This document shows positions 34,603-44,142 of a DNA stretch of 64,000 bases, piece by piece. Within the stretch, counting starts at the first letter, position 1; each line of letters opens with the position of its first letter. This stretch comes from Clostridia bacterium (GTDB lineage: Bacteria > Bacillota > Clostridia > Christensenellales > Pumilibacteraceae). The position numbers and the translations under genes are program-made. The stretch spans positions 1 to 64,000 of the forward strand of contig JAFVXY010000013.1 of NCBI GenBank assembly GCA_017500845.1. Direction: 5' to 3'. The notes beneath the pieces were generated by a model that saw only the letters and a list, made by a program, of their open reading frames with translations, did no database searches and was not told where the DNA came from.

Positions 34603-36423
34603 TTATATCATCTTATTTAAGTTTACTACAAAATCGGCACTCTCGTCAAGTTCTAAACCGGCAAGAATTTGCGCTTCGCCATATAAAATTTTTGTGATAG
34701 AGGTAAGCTTGTCCTCGTCCGAGCCAAGCAAGCCCTTTGCCCTTACAATAATGTCGTGTTTGGGGTTAATTTCGAGAACGCGAGTCGCCTTGATTCCCTT
34801 GCCGTTTGGCATAGCCTTCATTATGCGCTCCATCTCCAGAGAAATCTCTCCCTCAGCGGTAATGCACGACGGGTACGAGCCTATGCCCGAATTTAGTCGC
34901 ACAGACTTAACCTTGCCGTCAAGCGCCTTGGTCATAAACTCAAGCAAGCTGTCAAACGAGTCGTCGCTTTCTTTTTCGCCTGCAGCCGAAACGGGCGTCA
35001 GTTTTTTGCCGTCATACTCGCGAAGCACCTGCATAACAAACTCGTCAATATTGTCGGTAAGATACAGAATCTCGGTATCCTTAGCCTTCATGCCCTCGAC
35101 CTGCGGGGTGCGCTCGATAGCTTCAATCGACTTGCCCGAAGCGTAATATATCTCGGTCTGCCCCTCCTTCATACGGCTTACGTACTCCGAAATCGTGCTA
35201 AGCCCCTCGGTCTTAGAGCTACGGAACATTATGAGATCCTTATACTCGTCCTTTTTTGCTCCAAAGCTGTCGTACACACCAAACTTTATGCTTGCGCCGT
35301 ACTCCGCAAAAAGCTTGTCATACTTTTCGCGGTCGGTGCTAAGCAGCTTTTTAAACTCGCTTACTATGCGCTTTTGAATACCCTGAGCAAGCGCCTTAAG
35401 CTGGCGATCCTTTTGAAGCATCTCGCGTGAAATGTTAAGCGAAAGGTCGCTGCTATCTACCACGCCGCGCAAAAAACCAAGATACGGTGGCAACAAATCC
35501 TCACATTTATCCATAATAAGAACGCCGTTTACGTACAACGAAAGCCCACGCCTAAAGCCCTCGCTATAATAGTCGTACGGTGCTTTTTGCGGCACGTAAA
35601 TAAGTGCGCTGTACGTCAGCGCGCCCTCGGTAGAAGCCGCAAAACAATGAAGCGGCTCTTCCATGTCGTAATATCTGTTACGGTAAAAATCAAAATAATC
35701 CTTTTGGCTTACACTTCCCTTTGCCTTTTTCCAAATGGGCGTGCGACTGTTAAGCGTGCGAAGCTCCTTGACCTCCTCCCATTCGTCTGTGCCCTCCTTT
35801 TTGCGCTGACTGGTGCATTCCATATTTATGGGATAGCGGATAAAGTCGGAATATTTTTTGACAAGCTCGCCTACGCGCCACTCGGACAAATAATCGTCCG
35901 TTTGATTGTCGTCCTCGTTTGGCTTAAGATATAGTGTAATAGTCGAGCCGCTTTGCTCGCGCTCCGTTTTTTCTATCTCATAACCGTCCGCGCCACAGCT
36001 CGTCCACTTATACGCCTCGTCCTCGCCGTACTTTTTAGATACCACCTCGACCTTATCTGCCACCATAAACGCCGAATAAAAGCCCACGCCAAACTGACCG
36101 ATAAGCTCCTCGTCCGTCTTATGCTCGGCCTTGAACTTAAAGGTGCCGCTGTTTGCTATCGTGCCAAGGTTATCTTCAAGCTCCTTTTCGTTCATACCGA
36201 TACCGTTGTCGCTAATGGTAAGCGTGCGAGCCGCCTCGTCAATATCTATTTTTATAGCAAAGTCCCTGCTTGCGCCCGCATCGGTAAGCGAAATAAAATG
36301 CAGCTTGTCTATTGCGTCACTTGCGTTGGAAATAAGCTCTCGCAAAAAGATCTCCTTGTTTGTGTAAATGGAGTTTATCATAAGCTCCAAAAGTCGCCTT
36401 GATTCTGCCTTAAATTTCTTCAT
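34603..36423 (-). CDS. htpG: Chaperone HtpG (bacterial Hsp90)
   Basis: The 606-residue protein has the GHKL ATPase N-domain: IFLRELISNASDAIDKL with the catalytic Glu and Mg-binding Asn, ISDNGIGMNEKEL, and GQFGVGFYSAFMVADKVEV. The middle domain (about 230-480) includes the catalytic-loop region LNISREMLQKDR. The C-terminal dimer domain is shorter than in E. coli HtpG. It assists folding of client proteins in the cytosol. The ribosome site is GAGGTAG. No CIRCE palindrome was seen upstream. Confidence 0.96.
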   Translation of the reverse strand: MKKFKAESRRLLELMINSIYTNKEIFLRELISNASDAIDKLHFISLTDAGASRDFAIKIDIDEAARTLTISDNGIGMNEKELEDNLGTIANSGTFKFKAEHKTDEELIGQFGVGFYSAFMVADKVEVVSKKYGEDEAYKWTSCGADGYEIEKTEREQSGSTITLYLKPNEDDNQTDDYLSEWRVGELVKKYSDFIRYPINMECTSQRKKEGTDEWEEVKELRTLNSRTPIWKKAKGSVSQKDYFDFYRNRYYDMEEPLHCFAASTEGALTYSALIYVPQKAPYDYYSEGFRRGLSLYVNGVLIMDKCEDLLPPYLGFLRGVVDSSDLSLNISREMLQKDRQLKALAQGIQKRIVSEFKKLLSTDREKYDKLFAEYGASIKFGVYDSFGAKKDEYKDLIMFRSSKTEGLSTISEYVSRMKEGQTEIYYASGKSIEAIERTPQVEGMKAKDTEILYLTDNIDEFVMQVLREYDGKKLTPVSAAGEKESDDSFDSLLEFMTKALDGKVKSVRLNSGIGSYPSCITAEGEISLEMERIMKAMPNGKGIKATRVLEINPKHDIIVRAKGLLGSDEDKLTSITKILYGEAQILAGLELDESADFVVNLNKMI

Positions 36424-36473
36424 TTTTCTACCTCGATATAAATAATTTATTACAAATAATATTGTTTTGCCGC

Positions 36474-36501
36474 AAAAACGCCGCTACGTACGCTCGTTTT
36501 T
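36474..36501 (-). terminator. Terminator of the SNF2 gene
   Basis: Minus-strand stem AAAAACG / CGTTTTT around a 14-nt loop that itself contains the palindrome GTACGTAC-like core; lies between the SNF2 stop and htpG. Confidence 0.5.
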
Positions 36502-36519
36502 GTTGCCAAGCATTATTTT

Positions 36520-39500
36520 CTATTTGATAAGGTCAATAAGCTCGGATATTTCCAAATTGCCCTCAAGCAGCCCCGAAAGCCTAGCCTTGCGCTTTTGAAG
36601 CTCGACAATCTTTTGCTCCAGCGTGCCGCTTAGAAGCAACGAATAAACCTGTACGGACTTTTGCTGACCTATACGGTACGCGCGGTCGGTGGCTTGGTTC
36701 ATAACCGAAATATTCCACCACGGGTCATAGTGAATTACGACGTCCGCACCGGTAAGGTTAAGACCCGTTCCACCCGCACGAAGCGAAATCAAAAAGACCT
36801 GCGTTTCGTCCTTATTAAAGCGGTTAACAAACTTGATGCGCTCGCTTTTGGGTGTTTCGCCCGTAAGAACGTAGTTTGTTATGCCGCGACTGAGAAGCTG
36901 TGCGCGAATAATCTCCAGCATGGAAGTAAACTGCGAGAATATCAAAATCTTATGGCCACCCTTGATTGCCGAATCCACAAGCTGCATACACGCCTCGAGC
37001 TTTGCCGAGTTGCCCTTGTAGGCGGAGTCCTCAAGCGAGGGGTCACAGCAAATGCGGCGAAGCTTGGTAAGCATAGTAAGCACGGTAATCTTGTTGATCT
37101 CAGGGTCGCTAAGCAGGCTTTTGCGAATAAGCGAAAGGTGCGCCTTGTAGTATTCCTCCTGCTCTGCGCCAAGAGGACAAACAATGTCCGTTTCGATTTT
37201 GGGCGGAAGCTCCTTTAGCACGTCCGACTTAAGACGCCTGAGGATAAACGGCATAACCAGCTTTCTTAGCTCCTCCGCCGCCTTGACGTCACCGCCAACG
37301 ATTTTGATTTCATACGCCTCCTTGAACTGTGCGTACGAAAGCAAATATCCCGGCATAATAAAGTCGAAAATCGACCACAGCTCGGACAGACTATTTTCGA
37401 TAGGCGTTCCTGTAAGCGCAAAGCGGTGCTTGCTTTTTAGCGATTTTACCGCACGCGAATTTTTGGTTTCGGGGTTTTTGATAAACTGCGCCTCGTCCAC
37501 CACCGCGAGGTCAAACTCCATGGTATAAAGCTCGATATCGCGGCGAATAAGCTCGTACGAGGTGATAACCACGTCGTACTCGTCCGCCCTTGCGGCAAGC
37601 GCGGCACGTTCACCCGCAGAGCCCATTACGCACAGCACCTTAAGGAACGGTGCAAACTTTTTGAACTCACTCTCCCAGTTTAGTATAAGCGTGGTGGGAC
37701 AAACGATAATCGTTTTGAGGCGGCTTGCAAGTATAAGCGATATAATTTGCAAGCTTTTACCAAGACCCATATCGTCGGCAAGAATGCCGCCATAGCCGCT
37801 TGCCTTAAGGTCGCCAAGCCATTTTAGGCCGCTTTCCTGATACGGACGAAGCACGCCCCTTAGGCAGTCGGGTACCTCTATTCCGCTGTCTGCAATTTGA
37901 CCCGCCTCGCCGCTTACGTCATAAAACTCACCAAGCTTTTGGGTAACGTGCGGCGCGTAATACGACGGCATGCTAAGCGTGGGCGAAAGCGTCAATACCT
38001 CGGCAAGCGCCCTTAGTCCAGGGTCATCTATGTCCACAAAATCATTGCCCAGTCGAACATATTTCTTGTTTTGAGCGGCGCTGATAATTTTAAGCAGCTC
38101 CTCGTGCGTAAAATCATCGTCTGTTAGGTCGATATCTATAAGGTCGCCGCTAAGCTTTACGCCTACCTTTACTCCGGGCGGCTTGCGAATGCTCACCTTT
38201 TGCAATTCGGCTGTCATATAGACGGCGCATAGCCTACGAATACTGCGAAGCCCCTCGGTAAGAAGCTTGTAAACGTCGTCGTCATTCTCCAAAATAAGGT
38301 GCGGAAAATACGGGAAGTACTTTGTCAGCACGTCCTTAAGCGCGTTTTCCGCCTCGTAGTCACGGTCGAGCGCAGACTGCGAGAAGATATCCACCTCCGT
38401 TGCGCCGTACTTGCACTCCAGCCTACCCTTAACAACGCCGCCGTCACGGTCGAGATATAGCGAGGCCGTCAGCTCGGGTACGGCAAAAACAGTGAGGTCA
38501 AGGTCGCTTTTGACGTCCAAAAACCTTGCCGCCTCGCACAGCACGTTGTTGTAGAATCTACCGATGTCCGCCTCTGCCACAAAGAGCTTGGGCCGCGCGG
38601 ACAGTGCGCCGAGAAGCTTGTACGTTCCGTCCAAAAACTCGCTCGTCACTCTATAAATGCGTCCAGCCGTCATAATATAGTCAAATCTTTTGCCTACAAG
38701 AAGCTTGAAGGTGTCGATGTTGGATTGCACCTCGAAGCCGCCCTCGCATTCGTCCACGCGTATCTGCGCCTTAAGGCTGTCAGGGGTACGAACAATTTGT
38801 CTTACGCCCTCGCTGGCGCCACCCTCCTCTACCTCGATAAGGTCGATATAGCTGTCTATAAAATCGTCAAAATCGGACGGCGACAGCATCAGCCTATCCT
38901 TGATCACGACCCCCCTGCTTAAATTTTCGCGCACCGTACGTACCAAAAACGACACAAGGGGCATGCTTTTTTCGTTAAAGTTGTACACGGCGTGCTCAAA
39001 CGCCAGTGCCGCACCGTAGCGGTGGTATTGCTTATGCTCCACAAACGAGGCAAAGCTTTCGATATTTTGCACCTTATACATGCGCTTTTTGCCAATAGAA
39101 AATCTTAGCCCTATCGAATCGTCACCGCCAAGGCTAAGGATGGGAACAAGCCTTACGGGCGGGTCCTCGCGCAGAATTTTACCCCTACGCATAGCCGAAT
39201 ACGCGCCAATAAGCCCCGAAACGGCGCTGTCCGAAACGTACTTTATAGCCGCCACCGAAGCCGCAGGGTTTTTCTCCTCATACGTAAGTGCCGTGGCAAT
39301 AATGTGCTTGCACGGACCGTCACTAAGGTTAAAGCCCACGCAATCGCAAGAATAATCATATAACCCACCTTGCTCGTCAAAAATAATGGTGGTGGCGTAA
39401 TCTCGATGACCGCGCACGGTACCTTTTATTATAGTCTTGCCATCCTCTTGACTCTCGGTAAGGTCAAAAACCTTGTTGTCGTAGAACCTTTTTTTTGCCG

Positions 39501-39552
39501 AGGTAAAGGCGTTGGCTTGACTTTCGCTGTAAAGTGATTCAAAATCGGGCAT
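36520..39552 (-). CDS. SWIM zinc finger plus SNF2/Rad54-type helicase-like ATPase
   Basis: A 1010-residue SWI2/SNF2 ATPase. A SWIM zinc finger (CDCVGFNLSDGPCKH, residues about 69-83) is followed by a long middle region, then the motor: ILADDMGLGKSLQIISL (motif I, about 590), VVDEAQFIKN (II), ALTGTPIENSLSELWS (III), KILIFSQFTSML (IV), and NQATDRAYRIGQQ (VI). Bacterial SWIM-SNF2 proteins translocate on dsDNA and may remodel stalled RNA polymerase or replication forks; the role is not fixed. It is monocistronic, with AGGAG before the ATG. Confidence 0.94.
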   Translation of the reverse strand: MPDFESLYSESQANAFTSAKKRFYDNKVFDLTESQEDGKTIIKGTVRGHRDYATTIIFDEQGGLYDYSCDCVGFNLSDGPCKHIIATALTYEEKNPAASVAAIKYVSDSAVSGLIGAYSAMRRGKILREDPPVRLVPILSLGGDDSIGLRFSIGKKRMYKVQNIESFASFVEHKQYHRYGAALAFEHAVYNFNEKSMPLVSFLVRTVRENLSRGVVIKDRLMLSPSDFDDFIDSYIDLIEVEEGGASEGVRQIVRTPDSLKAQIRVDECEGGFEVQSNIDTFKLLVGKRFDYIMTAGRIYRVTSEFLDGTYKLLGALSARPKLFVAEADIGRFYNNVLCEAARFLDVKSDLDLTVFAVPELTASLYLDRDGGVVKGRLECKYGATEVDIFSQSALDRDYEAENALKDVLTKYFPYFPHLILENDDDVYKLLTEGLRSIRRLCAVYMTAELQKVSIRKPPGVKVGVKLSGDLIDIDLTDDDFTHEELLKIISAAQNKKYVRLGNDFVDIDDPGLRALAEVLTLSPTLSMPSYYAPHVTQKLGEFYDVSGEAGQIADSGIEVPDCLRGVLRPYQESGLKWLGDLKASGYGGILADDMGLGKSLQIISLILASRLKTIIVCPTTLILNWESEFKKFAPFLKVLCVMGSAGERAALAARADEYDVVITSYELIRRDIELYTMEFDLAVVDEAQFIKNPETKNSRAVKSLKSKHRFALTGTPIENSLSELWSIFDFIMPGYLLSYAQFKEAYEIKIVGGDVKAAEELRKLVMPFILRRLKSDVLKELPPKIETDIVCPLGAEQEEYYKAHLSLIRKSLLSDPEINKITVLTMLTKLRRICCDPSLEDSAYKGNSAKLEACMQLVDSAIKGGHKILIFSQFTSMLEIIRAQLLSRGITNYVLTGETPKSERIKFVNRFNKDETQVFLISLRAGGTGLNLTGADVVIHYDPWWNISVMNQATDRAYRIGQQKSVQVYSLLLSGTLEQKIVELQKRKARLSGLLEGNLEISELIDLIK

Positions 39553-39577
39553 AATGCTCTCCTATCCTAGAAAGACC

Positions 39578-39606
39578 ATTATAACACATCTTACGAAAAA
39601 AAACAA
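39578..39606 (-). promoter_or_regulatory. Promoter of the SNF2 gene
   Basis: Minus-strand -35 TTGTTT (39601-39606), 17-bp spacer, extended -10 TGT-TATAAT (-10 at 39578-39583). Confidence 0.65.
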
Positions 39607-39649
39607 CACAAAAACCAAAATCTTACAAAATTTTATTGCCGCAGCCAAT

Positions 39650-39689
39650 AAAAAAACAGACGTGCGAATTTTTGTTTTCCGCACGACTG
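39650..39689 (-). terminator. Terminator of the antiporter gene
   Basis: Stem CGTCTG-type arms at 39657-39666 and 39680-39689 (one mismatch), flanked by A and T runs on both sides; 50 nt past the antiporter stop. Confidence 0.75.
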
Positions 39690-39739
39690 CTTTTTTGTTT
39701 TTTTAACCTTAGACTTAATTTATTTCAACCAAGTCTTAT

Positions 39740-40765
39740 CTAAATTATAAATTGCAAAGCAAAGAATGCCACGTAAACGCCAAGTAATGCTATACCCTGC
39801 CATCTTTTTATTTTACCTGTTACAAGCGCAGGCACAGTAAGAAGAAGCATCGCGCCAAGCATAATAGGCAAATCAATCACAAGCGAGGAAGCCACGCCAA
39901 AAAGCATATTCTCGGAAGGAATTGCAAACGGCGAAAGCGTGATTGCCACACCGCTAACAAGCACGAGGTTAAAGAGGTTTGCGCCGATAATGTTGCCAAG
40001 CGACAACGCACCGTGACCCTTAACAAGCGAATTTATTGCGGTTACAAGCTCGGGAAGACTGGTACCGATAGCGATAAAGGTAAGTCCGATTACAGCCGAA
40101 GGAACGCCAAGCGCCTGTGCAATAATAATACCATTGTCAACCAAAAGGTCGGCACCCAACGCTATAACCGCCGCGCCCACCACCAAAAGCACGATATCCT
40201 TAATCATATCCATGCGCTTTTGCTTGGGCGTCATAGCCGCGTCCACCGCTTCCTCCTCGGGCGTTTCAAGCCCCATTTGGTCAAGCGCGTCGTGACCTTC
40301 GCCGTGCTTGTCTGCCTTAATACCCTTAATTACGGTAATCACCATGTACACAACGAACACAGCGAGAAGCACGATACCAATCACTCTTGAGAACTCACCA
40401 AGGAAGTACGCCGAAATAAGATAAATCATTGCCGCGCCAAAGAAGAAAAGCACCGGCATAATAAATGTTTTTCTGTCAACCTTAGCAGGTCTAACGGCAA
40501 TAGTAATTGCCGCAATAAGCGCAGTATTACAGATTATCGAGCCGATAGCGTTGCCGTAAGCCGTTCCGCCATCGCCGCCAACCGCATCCATCGCCGACAC
40601 CATAACCTCGGGAAGCGTAGTGCCGATAGAAACGACAGTTGCTCCGATAATCAACTCGGGGATGCGGAATCGCTTAGCGATACCCGTTGCGCTGTCCACA
40701 AACCAGTCGCCGCCCTTAATAAGAAGCAGCAGACCGAACACGAATAACATTACAGAATTATACAT
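39740..40765 (-). CDS. Calcium/sodium antiporter (CaCA family)
   Basis: A 341-residue membrane protein with the two inverted alpha-repeats of the CaCA family: GATVVSIGTTLPEVMVSAM with GNAIGSIICN in the first half, and GLTFIAIGTSLPELVTAIN with GNIIGANLFN in the second. The Glu in each LPE motif binds the ion. It exchanges Na+ or K+ for Ca2+ across the membrane. A charged cytoplasmic loop (about 165-205) separates the halves. The start is ATG 40765, because GGAGAGG sits right before it. Confidence 0.93.
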   Translation of the reverse strand: MYNSVMLFVFGLLLLIKGGDWFVDSATGIAKRFRIPELIIGATVVSIGTTLPEVMVSAMDAVGGDGGTAYGNAIGSIICNTALIAAITIAVRPAKVDRKTFIMPVLFFFGAAMIYLISAYFLGEFSRVIGIVLLAVFVVYMVITVIKGIKADKHGEGHDALDQMGLETPEEEAVDAAMTPKQKRMDMIKDIVLLVVGAAVIALGADLLVDNGIIIAQALGVPSAVIGLTFIAIGTSLPELVTAINSLVKGHGALSLGNIIGANLFNLVLVSGVAITLSPFAIPSENMLFGVASSLVIDLPIMLGAMLLLTVPALVTGKIKRWQGIALLGVYVAFFALQFII

Positions 40766-40863
40766 AATCCTCTCCGCAAAATTTTTCAACTTATAAATTA
40801 TCTTCTCTTAATAAATTATATACACTAAAAATTTTTTTGTCAAACAACTACGGTGAATTATTT

Positions 40864-40905
40864 AAGCAAAAAAACAGGCTCTTGCACGAGCCTGTTTTTT
40901 TGCTT
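40864..40905 (-). terminator. Terminator of the 40917 small gene
   Basis: Perfect 18-nt arms (40864-40881 / 40888-40905) with GC core ACAGGCTC / GAGCCTGT and long A/T runs; loop of 6. Bidirectional. Confidence 0.9.
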
Positions 40906-40916
40906 AACGTTTTCTT

Positions 40917-41147
40917 TTAGGTCAAAATAAGCTTTCCGCGGAAGATAACCGAGAAAAGGTCAATCCAACCCATGATTGCGCCGAACGGGATGCAAAGAAG
41001 CACCACAACGATCTGCGCCAATGCTTTACCGTGGAGCGCCGCCGAAATACGTACAGCAAGCTCGGTAATCCAGTTTACGCCGGGAATCAAAAGAAGAAGA
41101 ATCTGAATGAGTCTCGGCAAATTGTTAAAGCTTTTAACAATAGACAT
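40917..41147 (-). CDS. Small two-helix membrane protein
   Basis: A 76-residue hydrophobic protein with two membrane helices (about residues 13-33 and 43-67) joined by a short polar loop. The start is ATG 41147 (MSIVKSFNNLPRLIQ), chosen for the GGAGGGG 6 nt upstream; the longer frame reads through its promoter. It is monocistronic, with a consensus promoter and a perfect terminator, so it is well supported as a gene. It resembles small YqaE-like envelope proteins in size only; the function is unknown. Confidence 0.75.
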   Translation of the reverse strand: MSIVKSFNNLPRLIQILLLLIPGVNWITELAVRISAALHGKALAQIVVVLLCIPFGAIMGWIDLFSVIFRGKLILT

Positions 41148-41181
41148 AAATTGCCCCTCCCAAAAAAATTTTTGTAAGAAT

Positions 41182-41210
41182 ATTATATCATACAAATTGA
41201 ATAAATGCAA
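41182..41210 (-). promoter_or_regulatory. Promoter of the 40917 small gene
   Basis: Minus-strand -35 TTGCAT (41205-41210), 17-bp spacer, -10 TATAAT (41182-41187). Confidence 0.75.
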
Positions 41211-41335
41211 TAGGTTTTTGAAAATTATTTGTAAAATTTTTGAGTAAAAGGTCGTCACCGTCTGCGGCTATGTTATATTTATCATTTTGAACAAAAAACA
41301 GTATTACGCCTATCCGATTTTGCTACACGCCCTAA

Positions 41336-42169
41336 TTAAAACTGCGGCGTATAAATCGTATCTGCGGCACAGCGCTCTTGCATAAATCCCTTTATTCCAA
41401 GTTCAAACGCAGCCTCTACCACGCTATTGTACTCAAAGCTCGTCACCTTGCGGTCAAGCTCGATATGCCCAACATTGAACTCAGGCGTGTACTGACTCAT
41501 TATGCTGACGTAAGCCTTAGGAAAATTCTGTGCTATATACTCCATAATGGCTATGCTGTCTTTTCTGAGTCCGGGCAAAACGAGGTGACGGATAATAACG
41601 CCCTTTTTGATAAGTCCGTCCTCGACTACCACCTCGCCAACCTGTCTAAGCATTTCCTTTATCGCTCTTTTTGCAACCTCGGGATAGTCGGGAGCTGACG
41701 AATACCTTGCGGCAAGCGTGCTGTCCATATACTTAAAGTCGGGCAAGTACACGTCCACCAAACCGTCTAATATGGTGATATCTCCCTCGTAGCCGCTACT
41801 GTTGTACACCACGGGAATATTAAGCTGAGGCTTTACCTCGCGTAAAACGCCGGCAAGCCACGGCACGATATGCGAGGGCGTAACGAGGTTAATATTATGC
41901 ACGCCGCTTTCTTGAAGCGACAAAATCTCGGCGGCAAGACGCTCCTCGGTGTAATACTCGCCCTTTAGCCCGTGGCTGATGGGTCGATTTTGACAAAAGC
42001 AGCATCTTAGATTACAGCCCGAAAAAAATATCGCGCCGCTTCCGTTTTTGCCGCTGATACAAGGCTCCTCGTAGTAATGCGGCATAATCTTTGCCACCTT
42101 AATTCCATTCACGCCGCACAAGCCGTTTGCTTGCGTTTTACAGCGGCGAGGACATCTGTTGCATTCCAT
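41336..42169 (-). CDS. PflX-like radical SAM protein
   Basis: A 277-residue radical SAM enzyme. The 4Fe-4S motif CxxxCxxC is Cys52-Cys56-Cys59 in GCNLRCCFCQN. A Cys-rich N-terminus (Cys3, 6, 10, 18; CNRCPRRCKTQANGLCG) matches the COG1313 PflX group, often called putative pyruvate formate-lyase activators; the real substrate is unproven. The end is KGFMQERCAADTIYTPQF. It is divergent from the ABC-F gene. TATAAT lies 7-8 nt before the ATG, so the mRNA is nearly leaderless. Confidence 0.9.
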   Translation of the reverse strand: MECNRCPRRCKTQANGLCGVNGIKVAKIMPHYYEEPCISGKNGSGAIFFSGCNLRCCFCQNRPISHGLKGEYYTEERLAAEILSLQESGVHNINLVTPSHIVPWLAGVLREVKPQLNIPVVYNSSGYEGDITILDGLVDVYLPDFKYMDSTLAARYSSAPDYPEVAKRAIKEMLRQVGEVVVEDGLIKKGVIIRHLVLPGLRKDSIAIMEYIAQNFPKAYVSIMSQYTPEFNVGHIELDRKVTSFEYNSVVEAAFELGIKGFMQERCAADTIYTPQF

Positions 42170-42176
42170 CGCCTTA

Positions 42177-42205
42177 ATTATACCATATAACTAACCCAAA
42201 AACAA
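42177..42205 (-). promoter_or_regulatory. Promoter of the PflX-like gene, near-leaderless
   Basis: Minus-strand -35 TTGTTT (42200-42205), 17-bp spacer, -10 TATAAT (42177-42182); a start at +7 or +8 falls at 42170-42169, on the ATG. Confidence 0.6.
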
Positions 42206-42225
42206 GCGGCGAGGCCAAATATAAG

Positions 42226-42254
42226 TTGCCTTTTCGCACAAAATATGCTATTAT
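42226..42254 (+). promoter_or_regulatory. ABC-F gene promoter, leaderless
   Basis: -35 TTGCCT (42226-42231), 17-bp spacer, extended -10 TGC-TATTAT (-10 at 42249-42254). Seven nt on is exactly the A of ATG 42261; no Shine-Dalgarno is present. Confidence 0.7.
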
Positions 42255-42260
42255 CTTATT

Positions 42261-43802
42261 ATGAGCATACTTGAAATTAAAGATTTATCACACGTTTACG
42301 ACAGCAAAACGCTGTTTTCTAAAGCCAGCCTTAGCGTTTCGGGCGGAGAGCACTCGGGAATCGTAGGCCTTAACGGCGCAGGCAAGTCGACATTTATCAA
42401 GATTTTGTCGGGCGAGGTGCTTCAGGACGAGGGCGAGGTTAAGTGGCTTAACGGCCTTACGCGCGGCTACCTCGATCAGCACGCCGACATCGACCGAAGC
42501 CTTACCGTAATGGAGTATCTTCGCACCTCGTTTGCCGACCTATATGCGCTTAACGAGAAGATGGAGGGCTTTTACGCTCAGATGGGCGACGCCGACGAGG
42601 GCGAGCTTGACAAGCTGATTACAAAAGCGAACAATATTCTCGACACGCTTACAAGCCGCGGCTTTTTTGAAATTGACGCGACAATCAAAAAGGTTGCAGG
42701 TGGACTCGGCGTATCCGCCTTTGGCTACGACACCCCTATCGGCACGCTGTCGGGCGGCGGCAGAGCAAAGCTTATGCTTACAAAGCTGCTACTAACAAAG
42801 CCGGACATAATGCTACTTGACGAGCCAACCAACTTCCTCGATATCGAGCATATCGAGTGGCTTGTCGAGTTCCTTAACGGAACCAAATCCGCATTCCTCG
42901 TAATCTCTCACGACATTGATTTTTTGGACAAGGTGTGCAAAAATATAATCAATATCGAAAACGGCGAAATAAAAAAGTACAGCGGCAACTATTCGCAATT
43001 CGTCGTTCAGCGTGAGCAAAACGCCAAGCAGTACGAGGAAGCGTATGCTCGCCAACAGCGCGAAATCGAGAAGATGACCGACTATATCGAACGCAACAAG
43101 GCGCGCGCGGCAACCGCAGGCATGGCAAACAGCCGCAAAAAGATGCTTGACAAAATAGAGGTTATTCGTAAGCCCACAGTCATATACGACGCAGAATTTT
43201 ACTTCCCGTACGTGGAGCTTCATACAAAGGAGCTGCTTGCAACCGACAAGCTGGAGGTCGGCTACGACTTTGCGCTGCTTCCTCCCATCTCGCTTGAAAT
43301 GGGAAGCGAAACAAGGCTTTGGCTGCGCGGCACCAACGGCATAGGCAAAACGACCATAATCAAAACTATCTTGGGCAAAATTGCAAGAATAAGCGGCGGC
43401 ACTAAATTCCACCCCGCGGCAAAAATTGCATATATCGAGCAGGACCTTGAGTTTGACAACTCCGAGCTTCTCCCCGCCCAGTACCTTAGCGACAAGTTCC
43501 CTCGCCTTAACCAAAAGGAAATCCGTGCCTTGCTTGCCAAGGTGGGACTAAAAAACGAGCTTGCACTTAAGCCCATCTCTACCCTTAGCGGTGGCGAGCA
43601 GGTAAGACTAAAGCTTGCCGCGCTTATGAACATTCCGTCCAACCTGCTTATCCTTGACGAGCCGACCAACCACCTTGACGTGCGCGCAAAAGACAGCCTA
43701 AAAAAGGCACTCCTTGCCTATAAGGGCGCAATACTACTTGTCAGTCACGAAAAGGACTGGGCGGCAGAAATTTGCAACAAAATCCTCGACGTCAAGGGAT
43801 AA
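42261..43802 (+). CDS. ABC-F family ATPase
   Basis: A 513-residue cytosolic protein with two ABC domains and no membrane part. Domain 1 has Walker A GLNGAGKST, signature LSGGGRAKL and LLDEPTNFLD; domain 2 has GTNGIGKTT, signature LSGGEQVRL and LILDEPTNHLD. The linker between them (about 240-310) is charged and helical, as in ABC-F proteins that reach into the ribosomal E site. Members act as translation factors or protect ribosomes from antibiotics; the linker alone does not say which. Confidence 0.93.
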   Translation: MSILEIKDLSHVYDSKTLFSKASLSVSGGEHSGIVGLNGAGKSTFIKILSGEVLQDEGEVKWLNGLTRGYLDQHADIDRSLTVMEYLRTSFADLYALNEKMEGFYAQMGDADEGELDKLITKANNILDTLTSRGFFEIDATIKKVAGGLGVSAFGYDTPIGTLSGGGRAKLMLTKLLLTKPDIMLLDEPTNFLDIEHIEWLVEFLNGTKSAFLVISHDIDFLDKVCKNIINIENGEIKKYSGNYSQFVVQREQNAKQYEEAYARQQREIEKMTDYIERNKARAATAGMANSRKKMLDKIEVIRKPTVIYDAEFYFPYVELHTKELLATDKLEVGYDFALLPPISLEMGSETRLWLRGTNGIGKTTIIKTILGKIARISGGTKFHPAAKIAYIEQDLEFDNSELLPAQYLSDKFPRLNQKEIRALLAKVGLKNELALKPISTLSGGEQVRLKLAALMNIPSNLLILDEPTNHLDVRAKDSLKKALLAYKGAILLVSHEKDWAAEICNKILDVKG

Positions 43803-43851
43803 TAGCTCTGCTCCTATACAAAAACACATATACGTATCATTGTTTTTAGCA

Positions 43852-43895
43852 AAAGGCTCGGGGGCTTGCTTTAGCAAAGCCTTGAGCCTTTCTTT
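43852..43895 (+). terminator. Terminator of the ABC-F gene
   Basis: Outer stem AAAGGCTC (43852-43859) / GAGCCTTT (43884-43891), with an inner GGCTTGCT / AGCAAAGCC pairing, then a T-rich tail. Confidence 0.75.
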
Positions 43896-43962
43896 TGTCC
43901 TACCTCTATTTTATAAGTAATCCATCATCAAAAAGTCTTATGTTGTTTGTACCTCAGCATTT

Positions 43963-44018
43963 CTACTGAAAGATTTTTCCATAGTCAAGCAAATCTTTCA
44001 CTACTACTGAAAGATTTT
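43963..44018. repeat. 15-bp direct repeat with an inverted partial copy
   Basis: CTACTGAAAGATTTT occurs at 43963-43977 and 44004-44018, with AAATCTTTCA in the opposite sense between them (43991-44000). The rest of the 43803-44142 gap holds only the two terminators; no gene was seen. Confidence 0.5.
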
Positions 44019-44065
44019 ACTGTTTATGCGATTTTCGTTCAGTAGCTAACGTAAATTAAAACTAA

Positions 44066-44103
44066 AATGCACCACCAACAGTGTCACTTTTGGGGTGCAT
44101 TTC
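44066..44103 (-). terminator. Terminator of the 44143-46729 operon
   Basis: Arms AAATGCACC (44066-44074) and GGTGCATTT (44095-44103) pair perfectly; a U-containing tail follows on the minus strand. Confidence 0.65.
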
Positions 44104-44142
44104 AAAAATTTGCGATTGCAGTTTTGCTTAATTATTAATTTT

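Noticed and set aside
36424..36519. CIRCE or HrcA operator upstream of htpG
   Set aside because: No TTAGCACTC-N9-GAGTGCTAA-like palindrome is visible there.
43963..44018. CRISPR-like array
   Set aside because: Only two direct copies and one inverted partial copy of a 15-mer, without regular spacers or cas genes; no CRISPR array was seen anywhere in the window.
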